The notes below the pieces were generated by a model. That model saw nothing but the letters and a program-made list of their open reading frames with translations. It did no database searches and was not told the origin of the DNA. From the NCBI GenBank assembly GCA_949130495.1, contig OX422207.1:787762384-787826383 (forward strand): 64,000 nucleotides of DNA, given 5' to 3'. The DNA is from Sambucus nigra. Taxonomy: Eukaryota > Streptophyta > Magnoliopsida > Dipsacales > Adoxaceae. Both the position numbers and the translations under genes were made by a program. Below, piece by piece: positions 36,050 to 48,801 of this stretch (position 1 is the first letter of the stretch; every line of letters starts with the position of its first letter).

Positions 36050-36853
36050 TGCAAGCATGTGAGAATCAACTTGTCTAACATCTAGCGCCTCTAAAGGAGA
36101 TTTCTTAACCTAAATTGGTGTATACTTAATGTGTAGGGATTTGGGAACCAAAGTAACACTGGACTTAAACTTCCTAGGACCTCTTCCAATATCATAACAA
36201 AACGCTCTAAGGTGCTTTACTACCACAATGTGAACATGCGTAAACATGTGGAATATTACCTACGGGTTGACCTTTTCTAACGTCCTTGGATGTGATTGAC
36301 CGTTTGAAACAAACAATATTGTTGTCTTTGACACTGGAAGCATTAGAACATGGGAGTCGATACCATTCCTACTAAAACTACTCGAGTCTTTTAAATCATC
36401 TTTCAACTTTAAAATTTTTTACTCAAGCAAAGAATTTAACTCTTCAACTTTTAGGGACTCCTTTAAATTTTTACTTGTTCTTATAAGGTTATCTCACTCC
36501 CCCTCGATGAAAGAAAACTGATCCCTAAGAGTCTTCTCTCGTGGCTTATAATCATTAATCAAAACACTATCCTCAATGGCACATATATTAACCTTAGAAT
36601 TTTTGAAGTCCTATAATATTTTTTCTTCTAAAAGCTAGACTCTATCATCACTCTCTTTCTTAGACAATTCTAATTTTCTATAATCACGGTCCATATCCAC
36701 AAGTTTCTCAAGAAAAACATATCTTTGGATTTGAATAGTTTGTAAAAGATCCATAGAAGATTTAAAACAAAAAAATTATTTCTCAAGTATCTCAATTCTT
36801 TTAGAAAACTTCAAATTCAAAAGATTTAAGCCTTCCAAACTATGGGAATCCAT
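36050..36853 (-). pseudogene. gag remnant, coiled-coil part (copia element)
   Basis: From ATG 36853 the minus strand reads MDSHSLEGLNLLNLKFSKR and then a Lys/Glu-rich coiled coil (YRKLELSKKESDDRV, LKESLKVEELNSLLE), with several in-frame TAA/TAG codons. A cysteine pair in another frame (YACSHCG, about 36235) may be a decayed zinc knuckle. It starts only about 90 bp from the PBS, so the N-terminal capsid-like domain seen in the relative at 61396-62010 is absent. Its downstream end is broken by the chromovirus-like insertion at 36041. Confidence 0.5.
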
Positions 36854-36941
36854 CAAGAGAAAAAATCAACACAAGATAGATGAACAAAAAACACCCTAAA
36901 AGATCTAAAGAAGGATCTAACACGAAAACTTAGTGCAACCC

Positions 36942-36953
36942 GCTCTGATACCA
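36942..36953 (-). other. PBS of the copia element
   Basis: The minus strand reads TGGTATCAGAGC directly beside the LTR that starts at 36957. This is the Met-initiator type used by most plant copia elements, and it sets the minus-strand orientation. Confidence 0.85.
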
Positions 36954-36956
36954 ATT

Positions 36957-37652
36957 TGAGAGTGTGTAATTATCTAATGGTATTAACTTATTAAATTTAC
37001 ATGACAATCCACTCAAAATTTTAATTATCCCTACAATATGTAACTATGTGATTCAAAACATAAATCAAACCAAGCATGTAAAGAAAACAGAGTTTCAGAA
37101 AAAATCCCCTCAGGGCCAAACCTTTTATTCACTTTACAAAATTTACAAAAAGCAACTTATAAATTCTATAATGGAATCTGCAATGATTCTCTTAAGAGCC
37201 ACATAGCCGCAGCCTTCCTTCACTAATTATCCTCATAAGAATCACAAGAACCGCAATCCTCCGTCTTCAGTAGTAAATACCCTCGGGTTTCACAAGTCAT
37301 CCATGAATATGCCTTCTCCACAAAGATGTATATAAGGATACAAAACTTTATAGGGCTTAAACGAATTCACAAGAACATTTTTCAGGATGTATGTTGTGAA
37401 TTAAAAAGTATTTCGGAATGTAAAACAAACGATATGAAAATAATGAATTTGGTAAAAGTCTTAGAAAAATCGAACACGAAATAGGTATTTATAGGGAGTT
37501 CACAAATTTTGAGGCGCTGGACTCGTTTGAATGACATTCAAGTCTTGTTTAAACAAAAAGGGCAAAATTTACGTCATCTAAATGAAATAAAATATCGTTT
37601 GAACGACACACGAATTTCGTTTAAACCAGCATCAAACGACCTTCTGAAGAGT
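36957..37652 (-). repeat. 5' LTR of the copia element, truncated
   Basis: It aligns with the left LTR (21857 onward, skipping the CACTA element) for about 700 bp. It stops at 37652 where the LTR of the next element starts (TGATATTTC). The missing 300 bp should lie beyond the right edge of the window. Confidence 0.8.
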
Positions 37653-40274
37653 TGATATTTCATCATTTGTGTATATGTCGTTGTATAGTAAAAGACGGCC
37701 AATCAAAAATCCATTTTGGTACCTACAAACACACTAAAAATGTATATTGGTGAGTAAGGGTCAATCCGCGCTCTCTAATGTGGACAAGAGCAAAGTGAAG
37801 ACTACGTATGATTGTTAAAACAATTATAAAGGGATATTTATACTACTAATTATGAACTAAAAATTAAAACTACACTATTAAGTAAAGAAAATGATAAAGT
37901 GAGCTAAATATGAGGAGAAAATAATTATGAGATAATTCAAGGGTTAAACTTCACCACTTAACCTATTTATTTTCATTAATTAGTTTGTCTATTTGAAATA
38001 TCCCAAAAGATATATAAATTTACAAATCAACTCTCGTTGCAAATGTAAATTTACATATATTCTTTTTAGAAGATTAATACTTAAATTTCACATACTCATA
38101 AAAATTAGATTTAAACATTTTCCAATAAATCACCCGCTAGGGAAAATATACTAAATGCATTTAAATCATAAAAAAAAATAAGTTTTAGAGTTGAGAAATT
38201 TAAACTACAATATCATTCAAAAATTGTCTATCTCTAGTTTAATTACTGAATAAATATTATAATTTGAATTTACAATTTTCTCTCGAAAATAATTCATCCT
38301 CTCTCGAGGCATAAATATAAATTGTAAAATTTTAATATTAATATTCAAAGGACCATAATAAATAAACAAACCAAAAATAAAAATAATTAAGTTAAGGGTT
38401 CCATCTCATCCCTTGAATGGGGTATTTAGCCTCTCATTTTGATATTATTACATATAAAATGTAATAATGACACAATAAGAGGCATTAAATAAATACGCTA
38501 AGAGAGAATAAAATAAAAACCAAGTCTCCTTAAATTTTCATTCCAATTCCAAACTTTGACTAGAATAGTAACCCACAAATTTGAGTTTCACAACACTAAA
38601 AATAATGCCACTCATCTCACAATTTGTATATTACAAAAATAATGTACCTCACACTCAAGTCACTATATAAAAAAATAAAAACAGAACCAAAAATTTGAGC
38701 TCCAAAAATGGAGCTCCTAAACTAAAAACTACACTACTCTTCCCACTCTTCTAGTATTGAACTCTTGGAGTCTTCTTTTATAAGAGATTACATGGGGATA
38801 TGGTTGAGGGTAGTTTAGGAAAAAAAAGGTAAAACTTATCATGTGACTTTTATTTTTAGAAAAATGCAGATTGTTGGGATGTGGGTTGGGTAATAGAGCT
38901 TGGGTCAAAGGTGTTAGTGTTGGAAGGGGTTTGGCTTGGATTTTTGTAGGTGGATAAGTCGATTTCTCATTTGAAATGGGTTATGGGAAGATGGAGTTTT
39001 ATTTGGGATGGAGTTTTTGGGGAAATCGGGTTGACCGGAATGGGTAGGAGTTTTACGGGTCAAAGGGTTTGAATGTAGGAGGTCGGGAATGGGATGCAGG
39101 GGGGTATAGTAGAAGTTAGGGTCGATTATGGGTAGCATGTTTAAGAGCTCGGGTTAATGTATTTTGGGTTGATAGCGAACGGGTTGGTCACCGGGTTAAG
39201 GAGAGAGACATGTTTGCTTCGGGTTCAGTAGGCAAGGGTCGCGATTTGGTCACGAGGTGATAAAGGGGCATGGGTTAATGGTGAGGGCAGGTCTGCCCGA
39301 TTCATGGGTTTACTGGTGGTCGGAGCAGCTTTGGGGGGTCCGATTTGGGTAGGTGTAAGTCGGGTATGGGTTGCTAGGTCCGATTAGGTATCAGTTTGTG
39401 GATTTAAGGGTTCGTATTTTGTGTTGGTTCGATTTTTGTTTGGGTTGGTGGCAGGTTTATAACTAGTGGGTATTGGTTTTAGTTTGAGTTGGGTGTTTGT
39501 TATTTAATGGAGGTTTTGAAGGTGGATATATGGTTATGGAGGGAGGAGAGAAAATGTAAGTGATGAGAGGTTGAAGATGATGGGGGTGTAGGATAGTGTG
39601 TGTGAAGGTGTATGGTAGTGGGGTGTGTTTGGGTGTACTATGGTGTTAGGTAGTTGCTGTGTATGGGTGTGTGTTTGTGTGTGTTTAGCTTTGTACACCT
39701 AACCTAAAAATAAAACTAACTAACTAACTAAAAATAAAACTAACAAACTAAAAAAATCAACTAAAAATAAAATCCTAATATATATAATAAAACTCAAATA
39801 ATAAAATAAAGTCAAAAAAAAGTAAAGATCTATTAAACTAAAAACTAAAATCGTAACAAAATGTAAGATCTAATAAGACTGAAATAAAAACTAAAAACTA
39901 ATAAAAATCAAAATCAAATTGAAGAAATATAAAAATTGGAAATAAATCTTTGAAAATTATAAATAAATCTTAAAATAAATCCTAAAAATAAAACGACTAA
40001 AATAAAAATTCTAAGGAAAATAATAAAGGTACAAAACTCAGCGCACACAGGCTCCGGTGAAGGTTTGGGCAAGGTTTAGACTCGGGTTTGATATGGGACT
40101 GGGGAATTAGCTCCATAAATCGTACATTTGCCTTGAAATAAGCGTCAAACTTCCACAAACAGCGATCAAGCCTGTACATTAAACATTTACGCGCATAAGA
40201 CCTATTTTACCGAGAATTAGCAAGTAAAAAACGTTTGTTTGGGATATAAATATAACAATTTTGGGTGCTTATCA
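37653..40274 (-). repeat. 3' LTR of the large element (2.62 kb)
   Basis: It starts TGATAT and ends TTATCA, an inverted terminal match. Positions 37653-38255 align with 54112-54709, and 38255 onward aligns with 63119 onward. It includes an A-rich simple stretch (39705-40000). I see no gene. Confidence 0.8.
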
Positions 40275-41097
40275 CACCACCGCCAAACAGAGCGTTGCTA
40301 GTCCTCGAGAAAAAAGATAGATAGAAAGAGAAAGATAAGAAATCAAAAGTGTACCACTTTCGCAGGCACTTGCGATTGCACTTAGAATGTGAAACAAGCC
40401 TTTAAATCTATAGGTTGCCCTACGGGACGAGTTTTGTCTCGTGAGGGTTTGCAGGGAATATATCCACAAAATTCTTTATTTTCATATAGAAGTCAATCTC
40501 TTATTAGATGTAGAATAATCGCACAATCCATCATGAAAGAAATATTTTGAGAAACATAAGCTGGAAGTGCATAAAAAGTTTAGCTATGTGAATACTCAAG
40601 GCACATCTTTCCTAGAACTCAACGTGTGTAGTGTAAATCAGTCAAAACGGGTCGAATATCACAAGAGTAATTCCTAGATTACCTTTTCAAAATCAAAGGT
40701 TCAACTTCAAAATCTCACGGATATATCTCTTTCAAATGAACTCTCGAGATATGGGTTAGTGTATCGCTCTTGTGTGTAAGGAGGTGAGTAAATGTAAGAA
40801 AGGTCAAACGTCTCACACACACATAAGAAAGAACGACAATTAGAAAGAAAAATAATCTCATGAATGAATTGCTAATCACTATAGTGAAAACGTCGAGTTA
40901 TTCACCACGTCGACTTTCATTTGCCCGAACAACTAGGGGAGAACATTTATGCATATGGGTGAGGGGGAAATGAGATGACATGAGAAGGATATGATGAGGT
41001 AAGGATGGAATGGATGGATGATGGATGCGATGGATGTGAAAAGAGTGTATAGGACTTGAAGAAAAAATGTCTTTATTACATAAAAACTAACCACAAC

Positions 41098-41218
41098 TCC
41101 TTTTTTCTTTTCTTTTCTTTATTTTCTTTATTTTTTCAATTTTTTTTTCTTTTTCTCTTCTCTTTTTTTTTCTATTTTTGCTATTTATTTGTTTTTTTCT
41201 CTTTTTTTTCTTTACTCT
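41098..41218. repeat. pyrimidine (T/C) tract
   Basis: About 120 bp are almost only T and C (TTTTCTTTTCTTT type), with a few A or G. It is a purine tract on the coding strand of the host element. The plus-strand frame through it is a low-complexity artefact. Confidence 0.9.
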
Positions 41219-42065
41219 CAACATGGAAGACATTTTACATTTGGGAAAACACTCTTTTTCTCAAAAATGAAAGATGATATATAAATGGAATGGGGAATGT
41301 GTGTGGATGATTAGGGGAATAGATGTGAATGTGGAATATGGAATAGCATGGGAATGTAATGGTTGAAAATATAGTGATCGGGATAAATTTCAAGGCACGT
41401 GTTTCTTACAACTCGAAAGTGATGTCGTTCTCAGTGATTAAGCTAAAATTTTTAATGAAGAATAATGAGATCATACAACGATTTAAAGTGCAGACCCAAA
41501 AGAAGTTGAATCAACTTGTGACTCGGAGATTGCATAAAACGCTCTGAAAGATGAAAGGCACAAATCTCACAAGCTAAAGTCTCTACTAGTGATCCTTAAG
41601 GTTCTCTTCAGAATTGTAGTACTCCTTAACTCTAAACCGTATTGATGACATAAGTGAGCAAATTTTTGTGGAGTTTAGAAATTCATGGTGCAACATGCCT
41701 TGTTACGTATTACATAGGCTATTTAGAAAATAAATTCTCTAGCTTGATTCCTAGACTTAAAAGATGGATGATAGAAAATTCACATCAATGAGTGAGATGA
41801 AAGAAACTGCACGAAAATTTTAAAAATCAGGTTTGAAAATAAAAATATTTCAAAAGAGGTACGATTTTGATAAAATTCCCCACCCCCAAATAAAAAGTAA
41901 CATCGTCCTCGATGTTCTGTAAAATCATTTTTAAAATTAAGAGCATAAGGTAGGAAAGAGATTACCAGAATCAACCACTAATGAAGTGGACATATGAAGC
42001 CAAGAAGAAACCTGAATAAATTATAAGATAAAAATATGTGTACAAGTCGATAAACATTATAAACC

Positions 42066-42090
42066 ATAGGGTGATGTGAAACATCACCCT
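42066..42090. other. perfect 10-bp stem-loop
   Basis: TAGGGTGATG and CATCACCCTA flank the 5-base loop TGAAA. The stem has no mismatch and lies in the 3' untranslated region of the large element. Its role, if any, is unknown. Confidence 0.7.
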
Positions 42091-42547
42091 AAACAAGATG
42101 AGACTCATACAAGAAATTGCGGGATGCCTCCCGGTAGAGCTAAGTTTAATGTCTTCAGCTAGACCGAACCATTTTCACCCTAAAGATAAGATCTATGAGA
42201 GTGTGGGGCGGGAGAAAAATTGGATGATGATAATTACCCCCAAACAAGACTAAAGCATCAGTCTTGTTGGATACAGGCTAAAAGGGTCAATGCATTTGGA
42301 TGGCGAAGTGCTTCACGCGATGCAAAGCATCGATGGACCATGGGCGAGTGGGTATTAGGGTAAGGGAGAAGAGGTATCGGTTTAGGTCCTTATTGAGACT
42401 AAAGGTGAGGGCATCAAGGGACCTATAGGCATGGTGCTCTAGTTGACGAGGGAGGAAATATGGTTTGGCAATAGTGATGGGGTGGGCATCATAGAAATTG
42501 CATGACTGTTCTATAAATGGACAATAATAATGGTCGTGTCGTGACAC

Positions 42548-42986
42548 TAGGGGTGTGCAAAAAAATCGACCGACCCGAAAACCAAACCGAACTGGCTCGA
42601 ACCAAAATCGACTATTTTTTTAGCCCGATTCGGTCTGCGGTTTAAGGATTTACAAAACCGACCATGTCGGTTTGGTTTGCGGTTTAGACCTAAAAAACCG
42701 ATTTAAACCGATCCGAATCGACATTAATATTTATATGAAAAACCCTTAAATAATTTCTATTTTCATATCCAAAAACCATTAACCGATCTTAAAAACCAAC
42801 CAAAATCGAAAATCGACCTAAAAAATCGCCCAAAACTGAAAATTGGTCAAAATTGAACCGAACCGAAATCGGTGGTTTTTTCCATCATCGATTCGGTTTT
42901 GGTTTGACTTTTTCCAAAACTGAACCGATCAGTTCGGTTTGAATTTCGGTACAAAATCGAATCGAACTGACCCGTGCACACCCCTA
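42548..42986. mobile_element. hAT-type MITE (439 bp)
   Basis: The ends are TAGGGGTGTGCA and TGCACACCCCTA, a perfect 12-bp terminal inverted repeat apart from the internal edge. Flanks are CGTGACAC (42540-42547) and CGTGACAT (42987-42994), an 8-bp TSD with one mismatch. The interior is rich in AACCGA and TCGGTT motifs. The 8-bp TSD and the TAGGGGTG end are typical of hAT elements. It sits inside the gag-like frame of the host element. Confidence 0.93.
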
Positions 42987-43913
42987 CGTGACATGCCAGG
43001 GAGCTATCGATGGAAAAAATCAACACCACAAGAGAGTGGTGGGCATAGAGTAACAAGCTCGGTATCATGAAAGTGGAGAGTAGCACCACATATACTCTCG
43101 TGGAAGGTGGAGGATGGTTTTAGGTTAGTATCCAAATAAATGGATGGGAACATGCAAGGTATAATATCAAGATCCAAATCAGGTGGTGGGATGGAAAGGG
43201 TAATGGGTGGGTCGGGTGGGATAAATGGTGGATCGGGTGGGATAAATAGCGGAGGAAGATGATCCAACTCTAGAGTAGGGGACACACACTTATTTGGAGG
43301 GTCTGAATGATCCTCAATATCCTTCTGAGGAGGGAATGTGGTATCAAGTGACGGTGAGATAAACTTATCCGCCAATGTATCACCATCCGTAATGGTTAAA
43401 GGGTCTAACGAGGTATTAAGATCCGAGATATATGAATCAACGTCAACATCAGACTCAAAGTTAACCAAACATCTGTGGAAAGGATCCATAGCAAGGGAGG
43501 TGGGAACCATCTCTGATTCAATCTCGGTGCAGTGGAGGGAACTCGTAGCCGGAGCTAACCTAAAAGATATGGGCATGCCAGAGACATATAAAATTGGGGC
43601 ATAAGGTAAAAGCTCGGGCGTATTTTTGGATATAAAAAGAGTAGGAATGTGAAGATCAAGTGTGGGTTCTTTTGGATATGGAATGGGAAGGGAGAATCTT
43701 AGCGTCAGGTTCTTTTGGATCTTCTAGGTATGGATTAGTCTCACTAAAGATGGGTATGTCAACACAATTGTCAACTTGGGGCTCGAACCATGGAATGGTC
43801 TCCAGTTCGAGATTGTTAGGGTGGTAGGGTTGGTCACACTCAAAATCCATGTCACAAGATGAGACATCATTATCCCACATGGGATCAATAATGGGTGAGG
43901 ATGAGGAAAACTC

Positions 43914-46392
43914 TGTAATACCCCGTAATTTTAATGACTTTTAAAAATGGTTTATATTTTAATTTAATGGATTAATTGGATTTTATTATTAATTAATTCA
44001 TTTGGATTTTATCCGAATTATGGATATTAAAATGAATGATTCTATATATTACTTAAAGATATTTAGGTAATATATGAATGTGATGTTATTCATATTGCTG
44101 TGAATTGTTAATTCAGTAATTTGAATTTTTAGTCGGACGCGGTATGGGACGTGTCGGGACTAATTTGTCAAATTAAAAATGAAACTTATTTTTACATCAA
44201 CCTATAGTCATTTCGACTGCGTCGTTGCGTCCAGGGGGGGCTGAAATAGTGGGAAAAGTCTATTTGGATGTTGGTTTTGGGTCTCGGATCATTTGGAAAT
44301 GAAAAGACAACACAAAAGGGCATTTTAGTCATTTTTATAAGGGGGATGAATAGTGATTTCGGATTTTGTCTTATTATAAGTATTTGGATATTAGTTGTAC
44401 GTGGGTTCATTCATCTATTCTACATAAAGTTGAGAAGTCATCTTCTTAGAGAGACTGAAAGGTTGCTTGGGAATAGAGAAGCTTGCTTGGAAAGGAGGAA
44501 GACCAAAGGTCACCACCACCCACCACCATCGGAAGTTGGCTAGATAAACGGAGAACCACCTGTGATATACAACCCCAAAGGATCAGACCTTCATTAGAGG
44601 CAAGTGTTTGATAATGACAATCTAAGTTTGTATACTGTCCAAGTTAGAATAGTTATGAAAAGAGATGATTTTTCATGTTTGGAAGAAATAATGGAATTGT
44701 TAAATGGATTTCTGGAAACTAAAAATATATAGGAATCAAACTCATGTTGTAGGGAGTTATCCAAGAAATAATCATAAATCTGTTGAAGAAATTCTGAAAA
44801 CCATTGATGTGTTCTTGAAGATAATATGTTGATAATTTTTTGGAAAATAGGATATAAACATGCTTTCAATCTTATCTCTTGATGATTCTAGGATGTTTAG
44901 AAGATTACAAATCATTTATATATGTTGATATATCATGTAGTAAGGATTACAAGTCATTTGGGCTGTTTATATGAAGGTTTGAATGATCAAAAATGGTTAA
45001 ACCCGTAGTAGAAGCAATACAGACAAAGTGGGTTGTTACTTGGGCGATCGATCGATCGACCCCCTGCCTCCCCAGAATCATAAAAGTTGTTTATTTTAAA
45101 TCTTGTTCGTATCCCAAACCTTTTGTAGATCTTTGGTGATTCTTAATTGGATATTATGGGACTTAGGAAGGTTTAGTAATCCCTAGTTAAGAGTCAAATT
45201 GATTTGATTGGGATTTAATTGATTAGAATGATGATAATTAAATTGAAAGAAATTTCGGTTGCTAGATGCATTTGTTGGATTCTAATTGGTATTCATGAGG
45301 ATTAAGGATAGGTCCATTAGGGGAGATTTAATATAACACCTGGGTAGCCTTAGGGTTACAATTTGAATATCAAGGATTGAGTTTAAGCTCATTATTGATT
45401 TTTGCAAGGATTGAGTGTAGTACAAGCACTTAGATGTATGGCTCCTGGATAGAGATGGGAGTTTAGACCACATTCGGTTGAAAGAGGGGATGAGTTTATA
45501 CCGGTCGCATATTTGACGTTGACGGATCTCCACGACCGACAAAGTTAAGTAATAGTGTATTGGAGGGGTTCCTTATTTGGATTTTGCTTTGCGACACGCT
45601 CCACGCATGAACCTTAACGACGTCGGGAGTGGAGAGATGTTATAGGATGTGAGGATATTGTTTTTGTTGATAAGTCATATCGTGTGAATAAAACACTATA
45701 GACTATGGGCCATGTTATTATGGTATTCAATCCTAGTTGAAAGAAGATGTGTTTATAAGAGATTCGAAATTATCGATTTTAACCCTAATTAAAGGAGAGT
45801 TTAATTCGTAGTGATTCGGGAGATATGATGATATTGACCAGTAGGATATTAGTGATTTCTTACTGAATATAATGTTGAGCAAAAACCTATTTGAACCTTG
45901 AGTAATGAGTGAGGCTCGGGGATAATTAAATTAAGAAGTAGATACGTATGATTTAAAGAGATGCAATGCTACGTATGGGAATTATCTTAGGGTAATGTGA
46001 GTACCTGGTTGATATTATATTATAGGTATGATAATGCCTACTTGATTGATTGATGATTATGTGTATGACATACCTAGCTTACTTGCTATCGACGGGAGGT
46101 TTGCGCGTGAGGGCAGTCATATCCTGATGAATCCATTGGATCTTTGATTTTTCGCTCAAGAACATAGGTCTATGAAAGACTTATCGGGGAGTTGATAAGT
46201 CCACTGACTGTGGGAACGTAGGTATGTGCGTGAGCTATGGATATGAGAACTATGTTCCCCTCCAATTTGTATGTTGTTTTTTATGGTTCGAGGAATCCTT
46301 ATCGAACCTTTAGTCCCATATTCGATGACCAACGATATTGGGACATGATAGAAGAGTAATGCATTGCACCGCAGCTGTGACTCGAGGTGCCG

Positions 46393-46479
<87 letters not shown>

Positions 46480-47429
46480 GAATTAAATGTATGTGTATAT
46501 AGTGGTTAATTCATCTACTGTGTGATAATTGTAGATAACGGTGAATTGAGAAAAAGAATTGAAATAAGTTAATGAATATTTATTGAAGAGCTTAATTCAT
46601 ATTAATGAGAAATGATTCATGTTAATGAGAAACTATTCATGTTAATGAGAAACATATAAGAATGATTATACTACATATGGTATCGGTCATACGGGGTTAT
46701 GATACGGAATGGAATCATATTATGGGAATTAGTGAGGAGGAACCATTAACTAGGAGGTTAATATGAAACGTTAAGTGTGAACTCTAGATGAGAGGTGAGA
46801 TTATCAAGTGAGAGTTGGATACTAACATGTACATAATAAATGCTTTATTTCACTTGTTAAATACTTGTTGTTTTCAAAATCATTTTCACATCGGGCTCTG
46901 ACCCATTTCCTTGCATATTTTCTGTTCTATTGTACCTTCTATATCAGGTGTCCAGCAGTAGGGACGCCAACCTTGTGGAATTATGACGAGCTATGGAGTA
47001 TTTCTTAGATGCCTATCTTCATTTGATTCACAGTATTCTTTTATTTAGGGCATGTCACCCAAAGGAATTCAGTTATCTTTTCTATCTAAGTCAAATACTC
47101 TTGTATTCGTGTCATTTTAATACTTTTATTATTATTGGGATTACTGTATTGGATTATTATGTGGGAATATGTATTCCAATTGCATTTAAATTCTTTTGTG
47201 TTAGCTATTTGGCTATCAGTGTTGTAGAATAATATGTGTAGTGTTATTCTTAAACTAAAAATGGATTTTATTGAATTAAAATTTGGAAAGTTTTTAACAC
47301 CAGCTTAATTGGGTATTGGGTGAGTTGTAAATTTTTTCGACAGTGATGCTAAGAATGATCCAACTGTATATTCTGTTTTAATTGGGTATGGGACTGGCCA
47401 CCCGATATTTAACTAGGCGGGGTGTTACA
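43914..47429 (+). repeat. 5' LTR of the LARD-like element
   Basis: It runs from TGTAATACCCCG to GGCGGGGTGTTACA. It contains a GATC-rich palindromic motif (45044-45060) and a (TA)n run (46396-46477). Short frames are shared with the other LTR only because the LTRs are duplicates. Confidence 0.93.
46396..46477. repeat. (TA)n microsatellite in 5' LTR
   Basis: About 41 TA units, uninterrupted. The partner tract in the 3' LTR is about 25 units. Confidence 0.95.
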
Positions 47430-47431
47430 GG

Positions 47432-47443
47432 TGGTATCAGAGC
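47432..47443 (+). other. PBS of the LARD-like element
   Basis: TGGTATCAGAGC lies two bases after the 5' LTR. It is the initiator-Met tRNA type and sets the plus orientation. Confidence 0.9.
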
Positions 47444-48790
47444 ATCAGGTTCTATTGTCCTTTAGGATCTGTACGACTTATTGTGTTTTCATCTTAGCGT
47501 TCTTTGATGTAGAGCCTTATGTTTAGGATTGGTGATTTCCTTGGTGAGATTTCTTTCTCCTGCTATCACGTATATATCATAGAATCGGACATGATAGAAC
47601 AAGAAGTATGGAAGATGAGGGCCATTGGACGGATAGCGGAGATCGTACTTAGGTGGTTATAAAATATGTTCGAGTATGATGACCGTAGTCGAGGTCACCC
47701 CTATTATGGAAAATTGAGGAGAGTCATCAGTAGAAGTTCTTGAAATGCGAGAATTGTGTGTGTTACCTAACGAAGGCAATATATTCAAAGGCTTGGGCAT
47801 ATAGTGGAGTATGGTTAACTAGAACTGAAAATTTGGGGTAAAATTTTTCTTGACTCATCGGAGCAAAGTTATAATTTTGGGATTCAACAACCACCACCCA
47901 CAAATGAGGGTATGTTTTCTATCTATGAAATTATAAGGCGTATATTGATTTTAGTAGAGATTAATATTGTGTGGGAAAAAGGGTTGCTAAACTTAGTCTA
48001 TAGCACTGTTATTTACGTAGACTCATCGAGGGGTGTGAAACATCTATATGTTTTTTATGTCATCACGTGGGTCTGATTTTTATCATGGAATTACTTACTT
48101 TGGGCATGTTCGAACATGATGTGACTATCGACATATATTGACTTGTGGTATTTAAGAGCGTATGTACTACTACTAGCTAGCATCTTGTCTTTTATAAGAG
48201 AGTAGATGAGTAGACTTTATTTGAATTAGATAAAACATGTAGAGAGGATATAAATTATTCACTAAGGAACTGAGGAGTTTCGATGACCGATTACTTTAGG
48301 GAGTAGTGTATCGGGGGGTTCCTTATTTGGATTTCGCTTGCAAGACGCCCCACGTATGAAACTAAAAACCGTTGGGAGTGAAAATAAGTTAGGTCTTTAG
48401 GATATGAGTTTATAACCTTTGAGATAAATCTTATAATGAAAGTGGTACGATAGGGTGTATGGGCGCCCTGGATGGTTGAATGGTAGTAGTTTTCATAATT
48501 GTGAAATGGTGAGTAGTTGTGACTTCAGGATGTATTTACTTGATGATTGAGGATCATTTGTTTTTCCCAAACTTTGTCACGAGGATGGTATAGGGAAGAT
48601 TGGGTAAAGTTTATATTCGATTCAGTTGAAACAATATGGTGAGGTTGGGCGTATAACATCAATAGGGATTTTTGATAATGTACCGTATGGGTGGTAAGAC
48701 ATAGATTACTTGCGATGTGAGATTTATACTTGGAGTTGACCCTACTGGTATGATTTATCTTTCCGAATTTCGGGACGAAATTCTGTTATA
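47444..48790 (+). other. internal domain of the LARD-like element, non-coding
   Basis: No domain is recognised in these 1.35 kb. A GTGTATGGGCGCCC segment (about 48458) also occurs in the short internal region of the related element (near 33430). The region 48297-48430 repeats part of the LTR sequence (TCGGGGGGTTCCTTATTTGG and following; compare 45560). Confidence 0.6.
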
Positions 48791-48801
48791 AGGGGGGAGT
48801 A
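48791..48801 (+). promoter_or_regulatory. polypurine tract of the LARD-like element
   Basis: AGGGGGGAGTA lies directly before the 3' LTR start TGTAATACC, preceded by ATTTCGGGACGAAATTC. Confidence 0.85.

Larger units (their letters stand above)
21857..37652 (-). mobile_element. Ty1/copia element, SIRE-like, non-autonomous, right LTR truncated
   Basis: LTR copies start at 21857 and 36957 (TGAGAGTG...). Inside the right copy, the minus strand has the PBS TGGTATCAGAGC (36942-36953). After the left copy there is a polypurine tract (minus strand GCCAAAGGGGGAGACA, 25205-25220). Excluding later insertions, the internal part is only about 2.6 kb and contains a coiled-coil gag remnant but no protease, integrase or RT. 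The segment 25400-25480 matches the corresponding downstream region of the SIRE-like element at 54710-63118 (TACCTACACACATGAGA), so the two are related. The right LTR ends abruptly at 37652, where the next large element begins. Confidence 0.78.
40275..42286 (-). other. 3' untranslated region of the large element
   Basis: No gene is seen in these 2 kb. It contains a TTTTCTTT-type pyrimidine tract (41098-41218; a purine tract in element orientation), a perfect hairpin at 42066-42090, and a short segment (42115-42165) similar to the 3' region of Athila/Ogre-type elements. The minus-strand sequence next to the LTR is GGCGGTGGTG, a weak polypurine tract. Confidence 0.5.

Noticed and set aside
41056..41277. 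Phe-rich plus-strand frame resembling a membrane protein
   Set aside because: It is the translation of a T/C tract.
44192..44543. Frame conserved at 49080-49485
   Set aside because: Both lie at the same place in the two LTRs of one element, so the conservation only reflects LTR duplication. No domain is recognised.
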